The notes below the pieces were generated by a model. It worked only from the letters and a program-made list of their open reading frames with translations. It made no database searches and was not told where the DNA came from. This document shows positions 25,512 to 35,266 of a DNA stretch of 64,000 nucleotides, in pieces. The stretch comes from Candidatus Heimdallarchaeota archaeon (GTDB taxonomy: Archaea; Asgardarchaeota; Heimdallarchaeia; Heimdallarchaeales; Kariarchaeaceae): the NCBI GenBank assembly GCA_026702845.1, contig JADCLS010000005.1, positions 124,001-188,000 of the forward strand. Direction: 5' to 3'. A program made the position numbers and the translations under genes. Position 1 is the first letter of the stretch. Each line of letters opens with the position of its first letter.

Positions 25512-26726
25512 ATGAAAAACAGAGCATTCACTCCCCATGAAACACTGTTGAATATCGTGAGGGAGAAACATGAACAGATACCTGCAATCATGAGAGAGGA
25601 AGGAATAGATTGTTGGATAGTGTATATGCGAGAGACTGCAGCCAATCCAGATCCCGTTCAGAATCTTGTCATCGGAGGAGATGTAGTATGGACTGCAGCG
25701 TTTATCTTCCATACCAAGGCAGATATCTTCAAAAAGATGGTACTCCTGGGAATTGGAGATTCTGATGCTGAGAGAAACAAAGGAATATGGGATGAAGTAC
25801 TTACCTATACAGAGGGCATGAGTACTGCCCTAAAAGAGCTTATAGAGAAGTTAAATCCGGAAAAAATCGCTCTGAATTATTCTCTGGATGATGTGACAGC
25901 AGATGGTCTATCTCATGGATTATACTTAGATATTTCTAGAATTCTTGATTCATCAAAATTCGTTAGCGCTGAGAAGATCATTCAGAAAATCCGGAGCAGA
26001 AAAACACCAACTGAGGTGGAACTCATCACAAATGCTTGTATCATGGCTGATGATATTAATGCGAGGATGCAAAATCATTTCAAACCTGGTATGACTGAGA
26101 TTGAGATTCAGCAGTTATATTATGATGAGATGGACAGATTGGGTGTGATAGAATCATGGGAGAGAACCGGATGTCCTGCAGTTGATGCAGGACCGGATAA
26201 GGTAATTGGTCATGTTGGCCCATCTGAACTAAAGGTACAAAAAGGTCATACCTTACATAATGATTTTGGTGTACAACTAGAGGGTTATTGCTCCGATCTA
26301 CAACGTATGTGGTTCTTTGGAAAACGAGAGGAGATTCCTGAAGAGCTGAATCATGCATTCAGAGCGGTCCATGATGCCATCACAAAATCCGCAGAATTCA
26401 TTAAACCAGGAGTAGAAGGCTGGCAGGTGGACAAAGTTGCCCGTGATCATGTAATTTCACAAGGCTTCAAGGAATTCAATCATGCACTTGGTCATCAGGT
26501 TGGTACTAAAGCCCATGATGGGGGCGGAGCATTATTAGCACCACTTTGGGAGCGATATGGCGACCTTCCTAAGATTCCTGTCGCGGAAGGTAACGTCTTT
26601 ACACTGGAATTACATGTGGTAACTGAAAATTATGGAACCGTATCTCTTGAAGAAGATATTCTTGTAACTGCTGATGGATGCAGATTTTTAGTACCAAGAC
26701 AGGAAGATTGGATCTGTTTAGAGTAA
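25512..26726 (+). CDS. M24 metallopeptidase, aminopeptidase P / prolidase-like
   Basis: 404 residues: an N-terminal creatinase-like domain (to about 175) and a pita-bread catalytic domain. The five metal ligands are in place: Asp in LHNDFGVQLEGY, Asp in YCSDLQRMW, His in HALGHQVGTK, Glu in FTLELHVV and Glu in VSLEEDILV. The enzyme should remove residues before proline from cytosolic peptides, together with the amidohydrolase and prolyl oligopeptidase of this window. An upstream AT-rich stretch (25480-25510) contains TATA-like sequence. Confidence 0.93.
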   Translation: MKNRAFTPHETLLNIVREKHEQIPAIMREEGIDCWIVYMRETAANPDPVQNLVIGGDVVWTAAFIFHTKADIFKKMVLLGIGDSDAERNKGIWDEVLTYTEGMSTALKELIEKLNPEKIALNYSLDDVTADGLSHGLYLDISRILDSSKFVSAEKIIQKIRSRKTPTEVELITNACIMADDINARMQNHFKPGMTEIEIQQLYYDEMDRLGVIESWERTGCPAVDAGPDKVIGHVGPSELKVQKGHTLHNDFGVQLEGYCSDLQRMWFFGKREEIPEELNHAFRAVHDAITKSAEFIKPGVEGWQVDKVARDHVISQGFKEFNHALGHQVGTKAHDGGGALLAPLWERYGDLPKIPVAEGNVFTLELHVVTENYGTVSLEEDILVTADGCRFLVPRQEDWICLE

Positions 26727-26790
26727 TTCTAGAGAATTATTGACCTAAACCTGTGATGTTCTAGTATAAATAGATCATTGCTTACAGATA

Positions 26791-27807
26791 TTATTCAAAA
26801 TAACGTTGGTAACAAGATTCGCAAATACTATGTGAGAAAGTCGTAGGTGTTGTCGTAGTAATATAATTCTCAACCCTCTCCCAGGATTCATCTTTCTTTC
26901 TAATATCCTTACAATAGGAACAAATAACCGTATATCCTGTTTTATTTTTAGTTATTGATTTTACCCTTTTGGTTCTTACCACCTCCCAAGCTAATTCAGC
27001 GAATTCCTCAACTATTTTCGCATCCTCCAAGTTGTAATCTGTTTCTTTGTTTCCAACCCCGAGTACGGCAACAACTCTTCCCTCTCTGAAGATGGGGACG
27101 ACGAGTTCTCTGATGATCGGTGCATGTCCCACTGGTAACCCCTTTTTATGAAGTAGTGCTGCGTAATCATTGTGAATTACTGGTTTGCGTTCTCTAACAC
27201 AATCTACCCAGACTCCTGCCTTGGATATGGGATAATGCTGACCTTCTCCCTCTGCAGTACACATATTGTTCAAAGTATTTGTGCTCCAAGCTTGCAGTGA
27301 TAATGTTATCTCATCCTCCTCCACAAAGTGATAAAAACCTATTTTACTCAGAGTTAAAGCCTCAGCCTCATCTAAGAATCGTTGTAATAAATCTTGGATA
27401 TTATCATGACCATCAGCATATTGAATAAGTCGTAATAATGCATTATTTGATAATTCAGCTTGTTTTTTCACATGATTATCTCGTATAAAAAGCATATAAC
27501 TATGATCCTCTATTTTGACCGTGTTCATCTCAAGATACCGAATTTCTTTTGATTTAGTAATATAACTCATATCAGATCGTTTCTTCTGTCCTACCTGTAA
27601 TTCATTCATCACTGACTGCATTTGTTCCCAGCTATCCCCATATAGCATTTCTTCCAGTTGCATTGTGAGTATTTCTTGTTTAGTATAGCCCATTATATCA
27701 CAAGAAGAAGGATTAGCATCAATGATTTCACCTTTACTGAGGAGAATTATGCCTTCTGGAGAATGTCTGAAAACCGAATTCAGCAGATATTCCTTTTCTT
27801 TCAACAC
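26791..27807 (-). CDS. PAS-GAF sensor protein with C-terminal zinc-binding module, no output kinase
   Basis: 338 residues, cytosolic. A PAS domain (residues 8-110; RHSPEGIILLSKGEIIDANP and GYTKQEIL) is followed by a GAF domain (about 125-280; SKIGFYHFVEEDEITLSLQA and VVPIFREGRVVAVLGVG). The C-terminal 50 residues hold CSYCKDIRKKDESW and HSICESCYQRYF. This CxxC...HxxCxxC module often follows PAS domains in bacterial signalling proteins. No histidine kinase, HTH or cyclase domain is present, so the output must be through protein contact or the zinc module. Its promoter region is shared with the divergent GNAT gene. Confidence 0.85.
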   Translation of the reverse strand: MLKEKEYLLNSVFRHSPEGIILLSKGEIIDANPSSCDIMGYTKQEILTMQLEEMLYGDSWEQMQSVMNELQVGQKKRSDMSYITKSKEIRYLEMNTVKIEDHSYMLFIRDNHVKKQAELSNNALLRLIQYADGHDNIQDLLQRFLDEAEALTLSKIGFYHFVEEDEITLSLQAWSTNTLNNMCTAEGEGQHYPISKAGVWVDCVRERKPVIHNDYAALLHKKGLPVGHAPIIRELVVPIFREGRVVAVLGVGNKETDYNLEDAKIVEEFAELAWEVVRTKRVKSITKNKTGYTVICSYCKDIRKKDESWERVENYITTTTPTTFSHSICESCYQRYFE

Positions 27808-27998
27808 ATTTATGGAAGTTAAATGAATATTTATTAAATTCTTGGAAGAGGTTCGTGTTTTCGAATTATTATTTATATCTAGATAACCAGAATGTAAACA
27901 AGGATTGAGGAATTATTGATTCACTGAATTTGAAAATATAAGGATCTAACTTGATATAATTACCTAGTTTGTTCAAAACCACACTTTTACTTACCAAG

Positions 27999-28006
27999 TA
28001 TTTAAG
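27999..28006 (+). promoter_or_regulatory. TATA box of the GNAT gene
   Basis: TATTTAAG is centred 27 nt before the ATG at 28030, which supports that start over the ATG three codons further in. Confidence 0.5.
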
Positions 28007-28029
28007 TTGCAAATTGTTGATTTTGAAAT

Positions 28030-28572
28030 ATGTATCTCATGGAGAGCAGACGAGTGAATCTGCGATATTTTAAGAAAGAAGATATTTCATCCTTTCAAGC
28101 ATATCGTGCAGATCCTGCTGTAAGGTACTTCCAGGGATGGCCAGAGTACACACTTGAGATGGCTGAGGAATTTGTGAGGGAGATGATGAACCTAAAAGTG
28201 GAGATACAGAATAAATGGATACAAATAGCGGTTGAAGAAAAATCCTCACAATTTCATATAGGTGATGTGGCATTTATCAATGAAAACGGGCAGGTAAAGA
28301 TTGGGTATACAATAGCCGAGACTCATCAAGGCAAGGGATATGGCTCAGAAGCAGTGACTGCACTTCTGGATATGTTATTTAATCGACTCAAAGTACACAG
28401 AGTCACTGCTATTGTCGACATAGACAATATTGCATCGATTGCACTTCTTGAAAAATTACATTTTAGAAGAGAGGCTCATTACCGGGAAAGCTATTATGAT
28501 CATAACCTGCTTGAGTACAGGGATGAATACCTCTACGCACTATTACATGATGAATGGTCTCAATCTAGCTGA
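28030..28572 (+). CDS. GNAT N-acetyltransferase (RimJ/RimL type)
   Basis: 180 residues. The fold begins RRVNLRYFKKEDISSFQAYR, typical of RimJ/RimL-like enzymes. The acetyl-CoA pyrophosphate loop is QGKGYGSEAV (the Q/RxxGxG/A motif), followed by HRVTAIVDIDNIASIALLEKLHFRREAHYRE, the usual Asn and Tyr-bearing strand-helix. Substrates in this group are N-termini of ribosomal proteins or small amines; the target is unknown. Confidence 0.92.
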   Translation: MYLMESRRVNLRYFKKEDISSFQAYRADPAVRYFQGWPEYTLEMAEEFVREMMNLKVEIQNKWIQIAVEEKSSQFHIGDVAFINENGQVKIGYTIAETHQGKGYGSEAVTALLDMLFNRLKVHRVTAIVDIDNIASIALLEKLHFRREAHYRESYYDHNLLEYRDEYLYALLHDEWSQSS

Positions 28573-28663
28573 AATAATCCCTTACATAGCATTAATCAGT
28601 ATGAAAGTTATCTCCAATTCATTTATATCTTGATAATCATTAAATTAGCGGACTAGCTACGTT

Positions 28664-28672
28664 CTTAAATAC
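28664..28672 (+). promoter_or_regulatory. TATA box of the thioredoxin-like gene
   Basis: CTTAAATAC is centred 26 nt before the ATG at 28694, the spacing seen for several genes of this window. Confidence 0.5.
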
Positions 28673-28693
28673 TCCCAAGAGAGAATTACTAAT

Positions 28694-29311
28694 ATGAGAG
28701 TCAAGTTATTGGCAGGAATTTTGTTAATAATCGTATTCCTTCATCCTTCCTCAGCCTATCCATTGGATCAAAATACTTACACCAATCTGGAGGGAAAAAT
28801 CATATCCTATTCATCCTATCAGGGAAAATATTTGTTTCTGAATGCGTTCTATACAGGTTGCAGCTATTGTATTGAATTTCATGCAACTATTACTGAACTC
28901 TATGCTGAGTATTCTAACCTGTTGCATTTTGTATCCGTAGCAATCTATCCTGAAGATACATTAAACACTGTACAGGAATATGTGATGACCTATGGTGGAG
29001 ATTGGGATTTCGGTATAGATGATGGATTATTACGTGAGACTCTGAATATAAAATCAACACCAACCTCATTTTTACTGGACAATACTGGTGAAGTTGTGGA
29101 GAAATGGGTTGGAGGTCCCCCTAAAGCAGATGTTGTATATGCTATAGAATTTCATATTAATGGAAATACTGATGCTACCTCACCTACTTCAGATAGGCCT
29201 AGTTTCAGAAATCCAGATTCTTGGTTCGAAGATTTCATAACTAACCCCATTACACAATTTGTACTTGTATTCATTGTTGTTATCATGATTTATAGAAAAG
29301 TAAGAGCTTGA
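28694..29311 (+). CDS. Secreted, membrane-anchored thioredoxin-like (TlpA/SCO-type) protein
   Basis: 205 residues. A signal peptide (KLLAGILLIIVFLHPSSAYP) precedes a thioredoxin fold of the peroxiredoxin/TlpA branch. The redox motif Cys-Ser-Tyr-Cys lies in AFYTGCSYCIEFHATI, and the cis-Pro loop is KSTPTSFLLDNTGEVV. A Ser/Thr linker and one C-terminal helix (FVLVFIVVIMIYRKV) tether it to the outer face of the membrane. It may reduce or form disulfides in exported proteins or deliver copper; neither is proven. Confidence 0.88.
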   Translation: MRVKLLAGILLIIVFLHPSSAYPLDQNTYTNLEGKIISYSSYQGKYLFLNAFYTGCSYCIEFHATITELYAEYSNLLHFVSVAIYPEDTLNTVQEYVMTYGGDWDFGIDDGLLRETLNIKSTPTSFLLDNTGEVVEKWVGGPPKADVVYAIEFHINGNTDATSPTSDRPSFRNPDSWFEDFITNPITQFVLVFIVVIMIYRKVRA

Positions 29312-29365
29312 TAGTCTCAAATCATACATCTATTCATTCTTCATAACTGGAAAATCATTATTGCT

Positions 29366-31036
29366 TCAGGATAACCATTCATCGACCACTTGCTCAAGAA
29401 TATCAAGAGGAATGGATCCATTCTCCAGCAATCTCCGATGAAATTCACGGATATCAAATCTCCTACCAAGTTTCTCCTCTGCTCTTGCCCTTAACTGACG
29501 AATCCTGATCTCACCCATCTTATATGCCAAAGCCTGGCCTGGCCAACCGATATAACGAGTGATCTCATTGCGGATATTGAGTTCAGTCAAGGAGGTATGC
29601 TCCATCATATAACTCACAGCCTGTTCCTCAGTCCAGCCTAAGGCATGTATTCCAGTATCCACCACAAGGCGAGTTGCTCGCCACATCTCATAACTTAATC
29701 TTCCAAAATTGGAGTATAAATCCTCATAAAAACCACATTCGAGACCCAATCTCTCCGAGTACAGTGCCCATCCCTCTCCAAAAGCTGAATACCACTCAAA
29801 TTTTCTAAAATCGGGTAGGTTGTCCAATTCATGTTGCAATGCGATCTGCAGGTGATGACCAGGTACAGCCTCATGCAAAGTTAATGCCTCTAACTCATAA
29901 AGAGGACGACTTGGTAGATCATAGGTATTAATGTAATAATTTCCAGCTTTGGTTCCATCAGCATTACCGGGAGAATAATAAGCCGTGGTGGTGTAAGGTG
30001 CATAGGCTTCAGGAACTACCTCTATACCATAGGGAAGACGAGGTAGCTGAGAGAATAGTTCTGGTAATTTGCCATCGATTTTTTTACATATGTAGGCAGC
30101 TCTTTCCAGTAATTGATCTGCAGATGTTGCATAAAATTGCGGATCTGTCCGTAGAAATTGCGTGAATTGCTTGAAATCGCCCTCAAAGTTCAAGTCATTG
30201 ATGATCTCGTTCATCTCTTCATGGATACGAGCTACTTCCTTCTTACCAATATCGTGTATCTCCTGTGCACTCAAGGTGGTTGTGGTGTAGCGAGTGATCT
30301 GTGCTTGATAGAATTCTTTTCCATCTGGTAATCCATGAGCTCCCGGATTATCACGAGCTGAAGGAATATACTCATGTTCCATGAAGTAGGCAAAGGATGA
30401 AAATGCAGGGATTATCTTATCCTTGATCACTTTTTGTGCTTCTGTTTTCAACTCCAATCGATCATCAGATGAAATACTCCTGGGAAATTGCATAAATGGC
30501 TCATAAAATCCACTTTCCGTTGGATCATCTTTGATTTGTTTATTCAAACTATCAAGAGCTCCTTTGAGTGCTGCCTTGGCAGGTGTGTATCCCTGCTCAA
30601 TCGCAGTTCTTAGAGTTAGGGTATAATCCTCCACCAACTGGGGGATGGCATGTAATCGAGCAATGTAGTTGAGATAGTCATCGAGGCCATTGAGTGGTAT
30701 ATTTGTATGCATCTGTGGTAACCAGTAATAGAATGCAGAGAAGCTATTTATGGGGAAATAATAACTCTTAGCCTCAAGGTTATTGATTCGAGCTTGTATC
30801 TGATACCCCAATATCCGATGATTCATCCTTTCATCTGAAGGAAGAGAATCAGGAGAGATAGATTGATATCTCAAGTTCATAGCCCTTAATTCGTCAAGCT
30901 GCACAAGCATTGCTTCTACAGATACTTCCCCCAGTTGATCATTGTATTTATGCACCCCAAATTGGCTGGCGGACAAGGGATTGGTTCTCAGAAGAAACTC
31001 CCAGTATTCACTTACTAGATCTTTGTATTTATTCAT
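29366..31036 (-). CDS. DUF885 family protein (putative metallo-carboxypeptidase)
   Basis: 556 residues from the ATG at 31036 (MNKYKDLVSEYWEFLL); the longer frame to 31111 adds an Arg/Phe-rich leader unlike the family. The hallmark is LTLHEAVPGHHLQIALQ with HExxPGHH as zinc site, plus FGEGWALYSERLG, whose Glu is the likely third ligand. The fold is all-alpha, as in M32/M3-related gluzincins. It has no signal peptide, so it is probably cytosolic. It is convergent with the thioredoxin-like gene. Confidence 0.9.
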   Translation of the reverse strand: MNKYKDLVSEYWEFLLRTNPLSASQFGVHKYNDQLGEVSVEAMLVQLDELRAMNLRYQSISPDSLPSDERMNHRILGYQIQARINNLEAKSYYFPINSFSAFYYWLPQMHTNIPLNGLDDYLNYIARLHAIPQLVEDYTLTLRTAIEQGYTPAKAALKGALDSLNKQIKDDPTESGFYEPFMQFPRSISSDDRLELKTEAQKVIKDKIIPAFSSFAYFMEHEYIPSARDNPGAHGLPDGKEFYQAQITRYTTTTLSAQEIHDIGKKEVARIHEEMNEIINDLNFEGDFKQFTQFLRTDPQFYATSADQLLERAAYICKKIDGKLPELFSQLPRLPYGIEVVPEAYAPYTTTAYYSPGNADGTKAGNYYINTYDLPSRPLYELEALTLHEAVPGHHLQIALQHELDNLPDFRKFEWYSAFGEGWALYSERLGLECGFYEDLYSNFGRLSYEMWRATRLVVDTGIHALGWTEEQAVSYMMEHTSLTELNIRNEITRYIGWPGQALAYKMGEIRIRQLRARAEEKLGRRFDIREFHRRLLENGSIPLDILEQVVDEWLS

Positions 31037-31145
31037 ACATGGACTGGTGAACCTGAATATAAATCGTTTTTTGACTAAGGTGCTTAGGTTCGAAACAATT
31101 TGATATGACAATGCAGAGTTATTACTGAATTGAGCACATCAGTTA

Positions 31146-31155
31146 CATATTTAAG
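31146..31155 (+). promoter_or_regulatory. TATA box of the 1065-residue GNAT-fusion gene
   Basis: ATATTTAAGG is centred about 26 nt before the ATG at 31177, favouring that codon among three candidate starts (31165 GTG, 31168 ATG, 31177 ATG). Confidence 0.45.
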
Positions 31156-31176
31156 GAAGAAAGGGTGATGAATTGT

Positions 31177-34100
31177 ATGGATATACTCTTTGAGGAAAGT
31201 GATCATTTCAAGCAGATTAAGGATTTGGAGATCTCAGATGCAAAATTACTAGCAGATTGTCTGAATACTTGGGGAGATGATGAATCATGGGGAGGATCAT
31301 TTGGCTCTACAGAATTCACCGAGAAAAGAATTATTGATGAATGGATCAAGGATAATAATGCACGTCAACGAGTGGTGAAATACGGAGATGAGATCCAAGC
31401 ATACTGCTCATATGATGGTCACTGGACCGATAAAGATACAGCATATATCCCACTCCTAGGTGCTCGACCCAAGGAACAGAAAAAGGGGTATGGGAAGGCA
31501 TTATTACTTGATGCACTGATGCAAGCTGTAAATGAGGGAAGGAAACGACTAAATTTGGGCACATGGGCGGGCAATATACGTGCAGTCCCACTCTATAAGA
31601 AAATTGGCTTTATGTGGGCCTATGAGACCTCAGTCCAAATGGAGAATTATCTACCTGCAATCCTCAATACAGAGTTGTTCAGACCATTTTTCACACAATT
31701 TAATTTCTATACAACACGTCAGTTTGAGATGCTCCAGGAACATGATGATTATCAACATCATGGCATGCAAGGATATTATTATTATTTTGTTGGAGATGAG
31801 CAAAATTCTCTGAAAGTATTCATTGATCACTGGGCAAAGGAAATGACTGGATTTGCATACAAAAGGGATGGAAAATGTTTGGAGATCAATTTTCATCACT
31901 CATCTCATGAGATATTTCTTGGAATAGATACAGGTATAGATGCAGGTATAGAAGCAGTTACTGAATTACATATCAAAAATGAATGGGAGGAAGATATTCA
32001 ACTGAACGGAATCAATATACCATTTAAATATCTTAGTATGGATGATAATATACAGGAATACGTTGCAACTGGAGAACAAAAGATCATATCAATCCATGCT
32101 AAAATTGATAAATCATGTACTACCATCAATCCTGATTTACAAAAATATGCAAGGGTAGATACAAGATTTTTCATAGAATTCAATATCAATGATAGTAGAT
32201 GTGATCTGGGCACAGGTTGGGTCACCAAAAAAGCAGTTTCACTAAAATTGAATAATCCAGGTCTTCTATATCTCAATTCTCAGTCACAAGTATTAGATTG
32301 TATATTCAGTAATTTCACAGAGAATCAGATTTCGGGATACTTAAAAATTGAATGTTCTGATGCCCCAAACGATCAATTCCCGATTCATATTGATCCAAAA
32401 TCCAAAACCAACATTCGATTAGATATTCCTTCCCCACAGACCTCTACACTTACTTCTTGGGATTTTATACTTAGTGTGAATGATAGACAATTGCCAGTAA
32501 TAACCAAGCATATTGCTCAATTCAAACCTGTAGGTGCTGTTGCCTATACCAATCCTCAGGCTGAGACAATAATTGAGAATGAATATTTACGGTGTTATTT
32601 CTCAAGATACACAGGCTGTGGAATGTACAGGATAGAAACACAACAAGGAATATCGGCATATTTCAACATGTTTAGATTGAAAATTGGTAAACCTTTTCCA
32701 GAAACTCAGTCGGAGTTCTGGGGGGATGAGGAGAGACACTATGAGGTTATCAATGAAGATAATCTGGTTAGACTTAAACTGACAATAACTAGTGACAAGG
32801 AAAAACCAGGTCTTGAAGTAACTAGATGGGTGGAATTATCAGCAGGTAGTAAATCACTATGTGTGTACTATGAGCTTCATAATACAACAAATGAACAAAT
32901 CAATGATATTGCAATCAGGTATCAAGATTACTTGAGTCTTGGCTATCCATTACATGGTACATTAGTTATACCTAGTAAAGAGGGATTACTCAGATTGGAC
33001 GATCGTAGCTTTGGTGATTCCAAAGATAATCCCCATAAACCAGAAGATTTTGAAGAGAACTGGTTTGCAGTAGAACCCTACAATGCGTTAGGAATTGGTT
33101 ATGGATTGATATGGGATGATGATATGGAAAAGATTTCAGTACCCCCATTTGGAGGTCATCCAACAATTCAGAGTAAAACAATAGATTTGAATGCAGGAGA
33201 AAGAAGACAAATCGCCCGAGCATACTTGGTGATAGATACATCAGCAGCAAAAGAAACTAGAAATCTATGGAAGAAACTCACAGGTAATACAACCAAAATA
33301 GAACAAACTGGCATCCAACTTCTAGAAGTGAGTTTTGGAGAGGAGTTGGATAGAAAACTCAAGATGGGATGGGTGGATACTGCATCACCCACACAACCTC
33401 TTTCAATTCATTATCAGGGTCTGAGAGAGAACAAGCTGGATATGAATCTGAGTGTGAATAGGAAGACAGAACAAATTAGTCTAGAAGCCAGGGAGCAGGC
33501 AAATTTGCAATTTGAATACCAATCCGAAGAAATTGGATTATTACCCTACAACAGTAAAGTGGATAATATTGAGCGATTCGAATCCTATCTGATGATACCC
33601 TTTGATTCACGATCTTTAGCCAATATTATGAAGGAGGGACATTCATGGATCGTGGATAACGGATTTTTCAGTTTCAGTGTGGATCCCAGTCACAATGGTT
33701 TGATACATTCACTTCGAAAGGATGAGGAGATGTTGTTTACCAAGTATCCAAGTAAAGATCCCTATACCTTTTACAGAGTATTTCTAGGTGGAATTCATCC
33801 AATTGTACACTCAGAGAGTAACAAGAAACCGCATGAATTGGAAGAATGGACCACTCCAACTCAAATAGATCAGGAAGGTTGGATAGGTTTGGAAATGAGA
33901 ATTGAAAACTCGATATGCTCGGATACGTTGAAACATTTTGAATTTGTGCTGAGATACAAAACCAGACCTGGATCTCCCTTGCTCTTGTGTGAGTTGGAGG
34001 GAACAAATAAATCATCCATGCCTTTACCACTAACCCTCCTCTTTGTTCATTTCTTCAGACCCATAAAATCACTGAGTATAAAGTTTGGTGATGAGATGCT

Positions 34101-34374
34101 GAAATTCAATGAGAAACATGGAAGAGAGAGATTTAGTACGATTCAACCCTATAACTGGGCATATATAGAAGCAGATACTAATTTTATCATTAGGTCAGGA
34201 GATGCAAGGGCAGTACTATCTTCAAACTATGTCACAGCAGATGTATTCTGTCACATTCGCAGCGGATTAACTGATGAACTCCAACCTGGAGATACATTAC
34301 TCCATAGATCTTACATTATGCTGGATGCAGAATTGTTGAGTTATTTGCCACAACAACCAACAGTAGGGTTATAG
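31177..34374 (+). CDS. GNAT acetyltransferase fused to a very large beta-rich region
   Basis: About 1065 residues. Residues 10-165 are a GNAT domain with the acetyl-CoA loop KKGYGKALLLDALM and the closing GTWAGNIRAVPLYKKIGF. The remaining 900 residues have no signal peptide or membrane helix and read as several beta-sandwich or galactose-mutarotase-like domains (for example FWGDEERHYEVINEDN and LEVTRWVELSAGSKSLCVYY). The second part resembles carbohydrate-active enzyme modules, so the protein might acetylate or bind a glycan, but no catalytic pair is evident. The gene stands between two minus-strand neighbours. Start chosen by TATA spacing; GTG 31165 is an alternative. Confidence 0.82.
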   Translation: MDILFEESDHFKQIKDLEISDAKLLADCLNTWGDDESWGGSFGSTEFTEKRIIDEWIKDNNARQRVVKYGDEIQAYCSYDGHWTDKDTAYIPLLGARPKEQKKGYGKALLLDALMQAVNEGRKRLNLGTWAGNIRAVPLYKKIGFMWAYETSVQMENYLPAILNTELFRPFFTQFNFYTTRQFEMLQEHDDYQHHGMQGYYYYFVGDEQNSLKVFIDHWAKEMTGFAYKRDGKCLEINFHHSSHEIFLGIDTGIDAGIEAVTELHIKNEWEEDIQLNGINIPFKYLSMDDNIQEYVATGEQKIISIHAKIDKSCTTINPDLQKYARVDTRFFIEFNINDSRCDLGTGWVTKKAVSLKLNNPGLLYLNSQSQVLDCIFSNFTENQISGYLKIECSDAPNDQFPIHIDPKSKTNIRLDIPSPQTSTLTSWDFILSVNDRQLPVITKHIAQFKPVGAVAYTNPQAETIIENEYLRCYFSRYTGCGMYRIETQQGISAYFNMFRLKIGKPFPETQSEFWGDEERHYEVINEDNLVRLKLTITSDKEKPGLEVTRWVELSAGSKSLCVYYELHNTTNEQINDIAIRYQDYLSLGYPLHGTLVIPSKEGLLRLDDRSFGDSKDNPHKPEDFEENWFAVEPYNALGIGYGLIWDDDMEKISVPPFGGHPTIQSKTIDLNAGERRQIARAYLVIDTSAAKETRNLWKKLTGNTTKIEQTGIQLLEVSFGEELDRKLKMGWVDTASPTQPLSIHYQGLRENKLDMNLSVNRKTEQISLEAREQANLQFEYQSEEIGLLPYNSKVDNIERFESYLMIPFDSRSLANIMKEGHSWIVDNGFFSFSVDPSHNGLIHSLRKDEEMLFTKYPSKDPYTFYRVFLGGIHPIVHSESNKKPHELEEWTTPTQIDQEGWIGLEMRIENSICSDTLKHFEFVLRYKTRPGSPLLLCELEGTNKSSMPLPLTLLFVHFFRPIKSLSIKFGDEMLKFNEKHGRERFSTIQPYNWAYIEADTNFIIRSGDARAVLSSNYVTADVFCHIRSGLTDELQPGDTLLHRSYIMLDAELLSYLPQQPTVGL

Positions 34375-34408
34375 GTCCAGTATCGTCATGAGAAAACCAA
34401 TTAAATTA

Positions 34409-35092
34409 CTAATACTTAAGTTTTAAGCGATTTGAAGCCAATAAACAAGCATCCTTAAGAAAACCTTCATTCCAAGATGTGATCACTTCAGCCATATGTA
34501 CCTTCTCGTATCGAATTCTTTTCCAACCAAGATGAATGAATTCATGAGGAGAAGTATTTGGGAACATAGAAAGCAATTCGTAATCATCAATTGGAACTAC
34601 TATGCGTTTCCAAGCTTTCAATTCAGTAAGCAATGAATTGTCTTGCTGAGCAAACCTATACAATAGTGATTTATCAGCAATCACTCGAAGCGCATTTAAT
34701 CTTAGACGATTGTTTCCGCTAGAAAAAATCACTTGATGATAGATACTGGGATCTTTTACAGCGAGTTTATTCATTGCTTGATTCTGTATTTGATGGTTTT
34801 GTGCCTTGAAAATGATGTTCTTAATCAATTCTGGCTTAGTTATCTTTCTGAAGGCATATTTTCTCACTGTTTTACTGAATCCAACTCTATTGTAGGTTGA
34901 ATAAGGAGCAATAGCAATTCTATACCAGTAATTCTCATCATCAATCTGATCGATAGCCATCATGATACAATCATCATCTATTTCTCTTGGTCTCCTGGGA
35001 GATGCAATCTCCTGCAATAACTCCTTGGAGAAGGAACCAACAAGGAGACGTTCCCGAATGACTGAAATCGGGAGATCATGGAGAGTAGGCAT
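34409..35092 (-). CDS. Hypothetical helical-repeat-like cytosolic protein
   Basis: 227 residues with no signal or membrane segment. The middle (about 75-170) is a run of short helices spaced like HEAT-type units (KPELIKNIIFKAQNHQIQNQ, AMNKLAVKDPSIYHQVIF, LRLNALRVIADKSLLYRFAQ). The end has KDACLLASNRLKLKY. It may act as a protein-binding scaffold. I do not recognise the family. Confidence 0.72.
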   Translation of the reverse strand: MPTLHDLPISVIRERLLVGSFSKELLQEIASPRRPREIDDDCIMMAIDQIDDENYWYRIAIAPYSTYNRVGFSKTVRKYAFRKITKPELIKNIIFKAQNHQIQNQAMNKLAVKDPSIYHQVIFSSGNNRLRLNALRVIADKSLLYRFAQQDNSLLTELKAWKRIVVPIDDYELLSMFPNTSPHEFIHLGWKRIRYEKVHMAEVITSWNEGFLKDACLLASNRLKLKY

Positions 35093-35146
35093 AATTGTCA
35101 GCTAGGCCTCTTTTTATTTATGTATGTTGATTATCCACAATTATCG

Positions 35147-35266
35147 TTATCTGGTTAATAATATTGCAATGATCATGCTTATTCCAGCTAGGATTATAAA
35201 GAAAGAGATTTTCGGATGGCGTTTCATTAGGTAATAGTCATAGAATAGCAAATGTTTCCAATTCAT
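35147..35266 (-). CDS. Possible bitopic microprotein (39 residues)
   Basis: An ATG at 35266 opens 39 codons ending in TAA. The first half is soluble and mixed in charge (NWKHLLFYDYYLMKRHPK) and the second half is one membrane helix (ISFFIILAGISMIIAILL), followed by Thr-Arg. A short cytosolic head plus one helix is the layout of SecE/Sec61-beta-type and other small membrane subunits. The match to any of these is too weak to name. Confidence 0.4.
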   Translation of the reverse strand: MNWKHLLFYDYYLMKRHPKISFFIILAGISMIIAILLTR

